Assembly (NCBI GenBank): GCA_920105625.2
Contig: OV050030.1
Span: forward strand, 144,214,877 to 144,278,876
Direction of reading: 5' to 3'
Origin: Clusia tigrina
Lineage: Eukaryota > Arthropoda > Insecta > Diptera > Clusiidae
DNA length: 64,000 nucleotides
Shown: piece by piece, positions 56,041-64,000 of the stretch
Numbering within the stretch: the stretch's first letter is position 1
Layout: each line of letters starts with the position of its first letter
Program-made: the position numbers and the translations under genes
Notes under the pieces: model-generated
Databases searched by the model: none
What the model saw: only the letters and a program-made list of their open reading frames with translations
What the model was told of the DNA's origin: nothing

Positions 56041-56890
56041 CGTTATCTCTGGATATACCGCTCAAACCCCAGGAGATATTGAAGATGCGGTCGTAAATCT
56101 AACTGAAATATTACAAAACGCTTCCTGGACCGCTACTCCGAAACTTAAAGAGAAACATTTAAATAGCGCGACTATCCCAGTTATTAAGAAAATGATAGGC
56201 ATACAACGATAGTTAAGAAAGTTTTGGCAAATTACTAGATATCAAGAAGATAAAAAACTTCTTATTAAGTCAGTAAAAGAACTTAGACATAAACACATGG
56301 CAGTAGAAAATTATGAAATTCAATACTATATGTCAAATTTTTCAGCAACAGATGTCACGAAAAATTCGTTATGGAAGGCAACTAAAGAGTTGAAGCAACC
56401 TACTACTCGATTTCCGTCCATCAAAACTGTGAATGGTTCATCGGCAAAACCGACAAAGAAAAAGCACAGACGTTTGCCAAACACATTTCTGATGTCCTTA
56501 CACCATTTCCCAAAAATCCACAACATAATGATGACGACATTCATGTGTTTTTGGAATCTGCTGGTCAAATGGAATAACCGATCTTACCAATCAAATTAAG
56601 TGGATTAAGAACTTTCTGATTAAACACCTGAACATAAAAAATCACCTGGGTATTACCTGATAACAGCTAAAATTCTAAAAGAGCTGCCAGATAATACCTT
56701 AAAATGTATCACCTATTTGTGCAATGCAGTCTTGATGTGTGCCTATTTCCCTTGTCAATAGAAAGTTGCTGAAATAACTCTAATTGCAAAACTTTTAAAG
56801 CCGGAAGAAGAAGTGTCATCGTATAGGCCGAAAAGTTTGCTGCCGATTATTTCCAAAATTTTTTAAAAGCTGCTGTTGAGTAAGCTTACA
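56040..56890 (+). pseudogene. Jockey-like LINE D, ORF2 fragment
   Basis: EILQNASWTATPKL and ATIPVIKKMIG lie before the RT, then TKNSLWKATKELKQPTTRFP and IKTVNGSSA. The RT start (YLITAKILKELPDNT-like, about 56655) and SSYRPKSLLPIISKIF (about 56818) follow. It is truncated after the LLPI motif. Several stops. Confidence 0.65.
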
Positions 56891-57439
56891 CCAATACTGC
56901 TAATATATTTAAAACACGGGTATACGAGTATATCGATTTTCCTAACATTTTTCGCATAAATTGCAGATGTGAAAATTACATTTTTGGTTTGTGAGCCGAA
57001 ATTACGCATATGTTTTCTCTTTAGCAATGTCAAATAAACATTAAAATCTGAAGATTACTGTAAGATCACCTTTGTACAAAAACCGCGACAACTTGACCTG
57101 TAAATATCTCAAATACCACTCCGATAATTTTCAATTAGTTGCAATTTTAGTAATCAACGGACGAAAATACTTTAGACAAATCTCATCTTTTCCTTGGATC
57201 AAAATGGCTGTAATCAATTGTAACCATTATGACAAACTTTTTAGATTATGTAACGATTATAGCATAAAGTGTGCTCTAGGATAACATGCTCCAATAGTAC
57301 AGTTCTTGGAAGATGTTTATATATTTAGATTCAGTCAAGCTTTCAACAGCAAGAATCTGAGGGTGCAGCGATTTTAAACTAATTGAACTAACCAATGTTG
57401 GATTCTTGGCTTTATATCTTTCGCTGGGCATTTAATTTG
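56891..57439. other. AT-rich, no gene recognised
   Basis: No recognisable coding sequence; short 70-codon frame at 57072 shows no motif. Confidence 0.35.
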
Positions 57440-59570
57440 GAGCCATTTTAATGGTTAATGATCCGTTTTAAACAAATTTCTTACCATATATATATGGTCT
57501 GTGGTATTTTACACTTCAAACAACAGCGAAGGGGTCTTTCTCGATTGTTGAGTAGTTCTTCTCGTAAGTGTCCGAGAAGCGTAACAAACAAGGTGTTCAT
57601 CTTGGGTAAGTATTAATCCTATCGCTATGTTGCTGGCGTCGGTGACTATTGTGATATTTTCTCAAAGTCTCTTAAATTGGATGACTTGTAATCATGTCTT
57701 TCAGTTTTTAGAAAACCGAAATATAGTTGGGGTCGTTAGTGTAGCATTTCTCTTTAGGTATTTAACTAGAGGGTAAGCCACTTTACACTGTCCTTTACGA
57801 ACTTTCCGTAATCCCCTATTACCCCTAAGAAAGATTTTATTAGTTTTAGGCAGTTTTAATATTATCATTATTATGATTTTCTTAGGATTTGGCTTCATTC
57901 CTCCAGATTTAAGAATGTGTCCAAGAAATTCGGTTTTCTTGCAAAGAAAGTTGCAAGTATCAACCTGAATTTTTAAACCAGCATTTCGTAATGCTTCTAA
58001 AATTATTGACAAGTTCAACATGAGTTCTTCTAACCACTTACTATATATTAATATATCGTTCTTGTATTCGATGCAGATTCTATTGGTATAAATTGGCAAA
58101 ACTGAGTTCAATAGTCTCGGGTACGTTGCGGGGGCATTTTAATGCTCGAATGGGATCCTAACGTACTCGTAGTGACCAAATTGGGAAAAAAATGCTGTTT
58201 TCTTTCTATCAACGGGATTCATCACAATTTGGTGTAGTCCCTTATCCAGGTCAAGGATCGTAAAGTACTTTGCTCTACACAATTTATCCAATATCAATAT
58301 TGGGAATTGGGAATTTGTTACTTACCGTGACATCGGTAAGTTTTCGATAGCCGATTACAATCCTCCGACTATTCCTTCAATTATCTTTTTTTTAGGTACA
58401 ACCCATAAGGTGCTATTATTTTACTTTGTTTTATTATTACTTATTTCAGCATTTTTGAAATTTGGATTTCAATTTTTTCTTCGTGTACTTTGGGGTCTCT
58501 GCATATCTTCGAATATATTGGACGATTTTCAGTTATTGTTATCTTATGTTGAAGTTCATGAGTGAATGTTAAGGTATCGGCATCTTTATAATAAGCTCTT
58601 CAAATTCAACTAGAATTGGTTCAAGTTTCGAAATTTCTTCTTTATTGAGGTGATCTGTTTTCAAATTACTTAAATCGCCTTGTTCTAGTGTATGCATTCT
58701 ACATCAAAAGGAAACTGGAGATTTATACAAAATTTTTTTTGTCCGTATATTTCCATTAGAATATTTTGCCCTACTGTAGCAACTTAACATTTATTATATA
58801 AATCTTTAATCTTCCAGGAAATAGTGGCTTGTTTTTGAAATTCTAGAGGGAAGGGGGTGACTTTACACAGAATATGTTTTTTGAATCTGTGGTTGTGCTG
58901 AACATTTTAGTTGTATTACATTTTCTTACAGGAATCTCCTCTAAAATATATATGGTTGATTGCGATTGTCGATGAATCCCTATCTATGAGACATTTTAGA
59001 ATTTCCTTTAGGATTTTGATATTTATTATGGGGACTGAATGTTTTGAGGCTGTTCGTAAAATGTACGTCTTCTTCTCCTTGAAAGAGGTCGCACAACTAT
59101 GTATAGTTTCTCTCTTAAGATTTGCGAAGAGCGTCCCCCTGTTCAACGATTCATCCTATAGCTCTTAAATGGATATCCATCTGGCACCGCAAACGACCTT
59201 GTAGGTCTATGTGTGGCCCTAACCGCCGGCCAGTCTAACCTTACCTAACCTTTTCCTTGAATGTTATCTATTTCCATCCTTTCTGTTCGTTGCCCGATTT
59301 CGACGGAATTTGGCGGCAATGATCTCAAAGAGTAATTATTGCTTTGATTTATTTTGTGCAAGATAATTATTATTTTGAACTGATCATGAATTATATTGTG
59401 GATTTGTCTAGGGCCTTTGTTGGAAATTGTTGCTCCAATATATTTATGTTCTGAATTTTCATTGTTAAAATTTCTTTTACTAAACACAATCCTTTGATTT
59501 CTGAATTGTTTCCTGTGATCTATTTCTTTACTGTGATTAAATTGTAGGCACCTACTTTCGTCTAGAAGCA
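57440..59570 (-). pseudogene. Ty3/Gypsy relic: protease, RT, RNase H
   Basis: From high to low coordinate: protease-like ILKCLIDRDSSTIAI (about 59030) with the DTG motif degraded. An RT approach follows (HEL/IYSK-like fragments near 58560). Then DLDKGLHQIVMNPVDRKKTA and FSQFGHYEYVRIPFEH (58250-58140) and YKNDILIYSKWLEELMLNL (YxDD degraded to YKND). Next are FLCKKTEFLGHILKSGGMKP and LPKTNKIF (58060-57830). RNase H has TLT..., NYSTIEKDPFAVV and SVKYHRPYIYM (57575-57490). The gag-side piece is uncertain. Confidence 0.75.
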
Positions 59571-59929
59571 TTAACTCTGAATATGCTCAAAAAACGTGGC
59601 TAAATATAAAACAATTATTTACGTGACTTCACAATGAGCCATTATATGTCCTTAAGAGGGCTTTTGCGTAGAAGGCTGCCGCTCCTACCTAATTACGTGA
59701 TTTATGTAGTTGCCATAAATTTTTTCTAACATAATTTTTCCTAAATCTCTTCTACATTTCTACATTTGGTGGATTATAAAATTCGGGGCTTGCGTATCGC
59801 ATTGGTACATTTCGCCTAGCTGTATAAGTAATCATCGTGATGTAAGGCAGGTTGTAAAGAAGCAACTAAAAGAAAAGCGGAGACTGCGTCGATTTGGCAA
59901 ATGACCAGAAGCCCGCATGACAAAAATCT

Positions 59930-61653
59930 GTGCAATTGCGCTACAATCATCTGAAAAACGCCCTACGGTCAACAATAAGTTCAGAAATACAAAGCTATCT
60001 TAACAGCTTGTCATCTTCACAGGCTTCCAGTTATTCTCTATGGAGAGCTACAAAAAAACTAAATCAACCAACATCACATATGCCACCTATTAAAACGAAA
60101 GATGGCGGATGGGCCAGATCTGACAAAAAAAAGAACAGTCATTTGCTCTTCATTTATTAGAATTATTTGCGCCATTTTCAAGCAAATATCCACAAGAAGA
60201 CATAAGAATAGCTGAATTCCTAGATGCCCCATACCAAATGGATATTCCGATCCAGCATTTTAAAATAAATGAAATTAGAGGTATTATCAAGAATACGCTA
60301 AAAGACAAAAAATCACCGGGATATGACCTTATTAAGAGCAGAATCCTAAAGGAGCTACCAGATTGCGGCTATAAAATCATTGCCCAATTATTCAATACGA
60401 ATTTCCGATGTGACCACTTCCCATGGCAATGGAAAGTGGCTCAAATTATCCTTGTTCCCAAACCTGGGAAACCGGCAGAAGTGGTCACCTCATATAGACC
60501 AATTAGCTTGCTTCCGATACTTTCCAAAATGTTTGAGAAACTTCTTTTGAAGCGACTCCTCCCAATCATCGAGTCAAAACAACTTATACCTTCCCATCAA
60601 TTTGGATTCCGAAAGCATCATGCTACGATAGAACAAATAAATCGAGTATATGCATTTGCACAGAATGCACTAGAAAATAGAGAATACTGTTCAGCTGCAT
60701 TCCTGGATATCACCCAAACATTCGACAAGGTGTGGCACCAAGGGTTACTGTACAAATTGAACATGCATTTACCCTATCACTACTTTGCCATATTAAAGTC
60801 CTACTTAGAAAGCAGATTCTTCATGGTCAAAGTTAACAGCGACGTAACTTCCCTCTATCCAATCAAAGCTGGTGTTCCACAAGGGAGCGTTTTGGGACCT
60901 GTGCTCTACACACTATTCACGGCTGACCTGCCGCTGACTGTTACCACATATACCGCAACTTTTGCAGATGATACTGTTGTAATGGCCTGCAACAAAAACC
61001 CCGTGTTAGCCTCGAAGCATTTGCAGGAGAACCTGAACCAAATTGACTTATGGCTAGATAAGTGGCGAATAAAAGCAAATGCAATAAAATCAGTTCAAAC
61101 GACTTTTACCCTACGTGCAGGTTCTTGCCCTCCAGTGACACTAAGTAACTCCCAATTGCCACAAGCAGACCATGCAAAATACCTTGGGGTGCACCTGGAG
61201 CGGCGGCTTACGTGGCGCTGTCACATCTTCTCCAAACGGAAACAACTTGGAATAACGCTTAGGTCTTTGTTCTGGCTACTTGGACGAAGGTCAGCCCTAA
61301 CACTTGGAAATTAAGTCCTGATATATAAGGTAATACTGAAGCCCATGTGGACTTATGATATTCAAATTTGGGGATCAGCATCCAAGTCAAACCTGGACAT
61401 CCTACAACGATTCCAATCAAAAGTCATACGACTGTGTGCTAATGCACCTTGGTATGTCAGCAACGACATCATTCATCGGGATCTAAACATCCCAAAAGTT
61501 AATGATGAAATCATGAAATATAGCCACTCATATCGCAAACGTCTTAGAGTCCATCCTAACAACCTAGCGGTAGAATTGATAACCAGCGATACCAGCGCGC
61601 GAAGACTAAAAAAATATGTACCATCGGACTTACCATTCAGATTTACCACCTAA
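59930..61653 (+). pseudogene. Jockey E reverse transcriptase, nearly intact
   Basis: Frame 59930-60160 (SSYSLWRATKKLNQPTSHMP, KTKDGGWARSD) is separated by one shift near 60130 from 60238-61314. RT motifs in order: DKKSPGYDLIKSRIL, VTSYRPISLLPILSKMFEKL, HQFGFRKHHATIEQI, AAFLDITQTFDKVWHQGLL (first catalytic Asp), GVPQGSVLGPVLYTLF, FADD at 60961-60972, YLGVHLERRLTW. A single in-frame TAA at 61312-61314 interrupts the C-terminal region, which continues as VLIYKVILKPMWTYDIQIWG to 61653. The RT core itself is complete, rare for this window. Confidence 0.85.
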
Positions 61654-61719
61654 GATCAAATTAGAAATAAAAATTAAAAAATAAGATTGAATTTAAAAAA
61701 AAAAATTAAAAAAAAAATT

Positions 61720-61741
61720 ATAATAATAATAATAATAATAA
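61720..61741 (+). repeat. TAA microsatellite
   Basis: Seven or so TAA units in the Jockey E 3' UTR, after two A-rich runs. Confidence 0.8.
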
Positions 61742-61895
61742 GGAATGAATGAAATTAACATATATAGAATCTAACTTTGTTAAATGTTACTGAAAATTCA
61801 TACACATCTTTATAACCAAATATAATATAAGTAGTACTGAATGTCCAGCTGGACAGATTGTAGTTAAATAAATGGAGATAAAAAAAAAAAAAAAA

Positions 61896-62779
61896 ATAAA
61901 AATAAATTATCAAGTAACAAGAGTGGAACAATTGGGGATTTGTTTGTTGCATGCTGCTCGTGGTAACGAGTGAATGGAATATGTTAACGAGTAAATAGCT
62001 CCTTTATTATTTTTTTTGACCTCTACATAATCTCGAACTCATGCAATTAGAATTGTAATGTATCTGAGGTTATATCAGACTCTTTATACATTCAGCCCAT
62101 TGCATTGTTATACTACTTTCGATAATATAAATTCTCATATGAATCACTAAATTTGGTTGTGCATTATATAATCAAAGAAATCTACTGTTTATGGTTTTAT
62201 TTCTCAATTATCCAAAAACTTTAAAACATTGTAATTGTTGGAAATAATATTTGCTAGATTAACTGATAAATAAAATATAACCATAATTGTATTTTCGTGT
62301 AATAATGAATGTTTTTTCCCCAATATATTTACAAACTGGTTTTCAACAATAAGAAAAAATTATTGGTACATTTATTCAAAATTATTGATATATTCTGGCC
62401 ACTGCCAGAGCAAATATTATTTAATCAAGAAAATATATTATTTATTCCTACATAAATATAAAACAAAACATCAAAAGACAATTTTAAAACCTATGTGGAA
62501 GTTCGGTGAGTGTGATTCGCTTTAGTCTTCTTTGTGGGAAATTTTCCATTCCCGATAGTTGTCGTATATGAGGATTTTCATGGGTCTTTAGACACTACGT
62601 TTATTTTCTGCTACATTTTTGTATGGTTTCCTCCTCCTTGTATATATTCCTGTATATATTAAATATAGAAGTGGTCCTAGTACACTAATAATATATCTGA
62701 AAATTCATCGTCGTAATTTCTGTAAAAGTGTCTGGTGCTTATAAAATAATGCTTATAATAATAATTTTAAGGTAGTGCA
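61896..62779. other. AT-rich, no gene seen
   Basis: Intronic-looking sequence between two LINE fragments; no coding or RNA gene signal. Confidence 0.4.
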
Positions 62780-64000
62780 CTATTTATTTTATTTAAAAGT
62801 CCTTTGTGCCAAACTCTTTCAAACGCTTCAGCAGAATACTGCCACGAAATACTTTTTTTATCCATGTCGTCCAAAATTTTATCTACCACTCTGTAGAATT
62901 GTTGCACGGTTGATGCCTGCTAAATTCGAACTGGTGGCTTGGAATTACTTTTTGTTGTGTCAAGATAGGTTTAATTCGATCACATAGTATTATCTCAAAT
63001 ACGTTTGAAGGAATTGGCAGAAGGCTGATGGGTCGATAAGAGGTGGTTCTTGTTGCGTCTTTGTTTGATTTCAGGATTGCTTTTATTTGAGCAACCTTCC
63101 ACAAGACTCGAAAATAATTTAGTGTAAATACAGTATTAAATATATTTCTCATATATATTATTATAGTCAGGTAGTTCTTTTAATATTTTCCCGTTGACTA
63201 GGTCATATTCTGGTGTCTTTTTGTTTTTCACTTTCGAGATTTGTGTTTTAGTTTCAACTATTGTCATCATTTTTGTCTTGTTAAGCGAGCATTGTGTAAT
63301 TTGTTAAATTGGATATTTTGAGTGTCCATATCGTTACAGAAAATGTTTGCGAAGTGTTTTGAGAGTTGCTTTCTGAATGTTGATTTTTGCCCAGGTATTA
63401 TTTTCTGTTTTTATGGATGGTGGCCTTCCAAAGGGAATAATTTGGAGCGGCAATTGTCCTTAAATTGTTTAGATAATTTTCTAGTTTGCAATCCTCATAT
63501 TGTTTTATCGTTGCCTTCAGTCTTTTGTCGCTTCATTAAATTTTCATTTGTCTTCAGGGTGTCTAATAATTTTCCATTTCTTCCTGTCCATTTGCTTAAC
63601 GTGAGCTGGGACAGTAGTAATTTGTGATGGGCTTAGAATTGGATGGGCTTAGAATTTCTTTACATTTGCTGAGATATTATTTTCGATCGAATGGCGAAAT
63701 TTATTCCAGTCTGTTTTGTAATTATATAAGCCCCATTTTTTATTATATAAGATATTTTTGTATTCGGTTTGCTTTCAAGAGTCAATAGGATAGGGGAATT
63801 GTCTGATGACAAATCTAAATGTGTTTTTATTGCTTCGTGCAATATATTTTTTTTAACTTAGAAGTCAATTAAGGCAGGTAATTTTTTAATATCTGCTGGT
63901 TAGTAAGTTGGCTCACCCGTACTAATAATGCGACTATTATTATCTTTGAAGGCGTCTAGTTGTTGGCGGATTCGCGTCTTCAGTCTAGAGCCCTATGTGC
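62780..64000 (-). pseudogene. Jockey-like LINE F, endonuclease-RT remnant, runs off window
   Basis: From 64000 down: STGEPTY and ADIKKLPALIDF (about 63930-63870) and THLDLSSDNSPILLTL (63830-63780), the endonuclease end with SDN for SDH. A degraded linker follows. RT pieces are VLWKVAQIKAILKSNKD, TSYRPISLLPIPSNVFEIIL, VIPSHQFEFSRHQ (63110-62900) and AEAFERVWHKGLL (62850-62812). The part beyond is lost. Confidence 0.7.

Larger units (their letters stand above)
59830..61895 (+). mobile_element. Jockey-clade LINE E, 5' truncated
   Basis: It starts within ORF2 just before EKRRLRR (about 59865), retains the whole RT, and ends with AAATAAATGGAGAT and a poly-A run (61881-61895). Internal A-rich and TAA microsatellite tracts lie in the 3' UTR. 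Confidence 0.8.

Noticed and set aside
59200..59260. Host gene signal in the CTAACCTTACCTAACC tract
   Set aside because: Low-complexity sequence common in fly genomes; no coding sequence associated.

Overview
This window is eukaryotic and almost certainly from a brachyceran fly. The only host coding sequence I can support is two short, well-conserved exons (37917-37993 and 38052-38363, + strand) of the hyperpolarization-activated cation channel gene Ih. They encode the pore helix with the CIGYG selectivity filter, S6 and the C-linker. No other Ih exon is visible, so the rest of the window is best read as two very long introns packed with transposable elements (TEs). The fly family cannot be fixed from the sequence alone.

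Layout. 1-6559: part of a Helitron on the - strand that carries an env-bearing BEL/Pao element (BEL-A copy 1, + strand). 6940-10330: decayed Gypsy and hAT relics. 11406-16511: Jockey fragments with a solo LTR inside. 16512-36330: a four-level nest. An I-like LINE (I-A) was hit by an older BEL/Pao element (BEL-B), leaving the target duplication ACATG. BEL-B's 5' LTR was then split by a 12.6 kb Helitron (18205-30792), and that Helitron carries BEL-A copy 2. 36936-37521: a TAA-flanked MITE. 37917-38363: Ih exons. 38880-48030: a second I-like LINE (I-B, - strand), itself hit by a Jockey (about 40020-44477) and a solo LTR (46369-47580). 48033-53064: a Gypsy element in LTR-internal-LTR-internal tandem form that encodes only Gag and protease. 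53450-55200: Transib-like and Harbinger-like transposase relics. 56040-64000: Jockey and Gypsy relics.

How the parts relate. The two Helitron/BEL-A composites share the BEL insertion and the same inactivating frameshifts, but their flanks diverge exactly at the Helitron 5' terminus. This says the composite moved, or was copied, as a Helitron rather than by reverse transcription. The copies lie in opposite orientation about 11.6 kb apart, giving a multi-kilobase inverted repeat inside a presumably transcribed intron.

The most unusual structure is in the Gypsy LTR (51061-52645). A 143-bp module repeats three times. Each module holds two hairpins with unrelated stems but the identical 19-nt loop, and the loop contains UUUUAAUC, as in the anticodon arm of tRNA-Lys(UUU). 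The element's primer binding site also matches that tRNA. Nearly all TE genes here are broken. The longest open ones are the BEL-A copy 2 env-like ORF and the Gypsy gag and protease ORFs.
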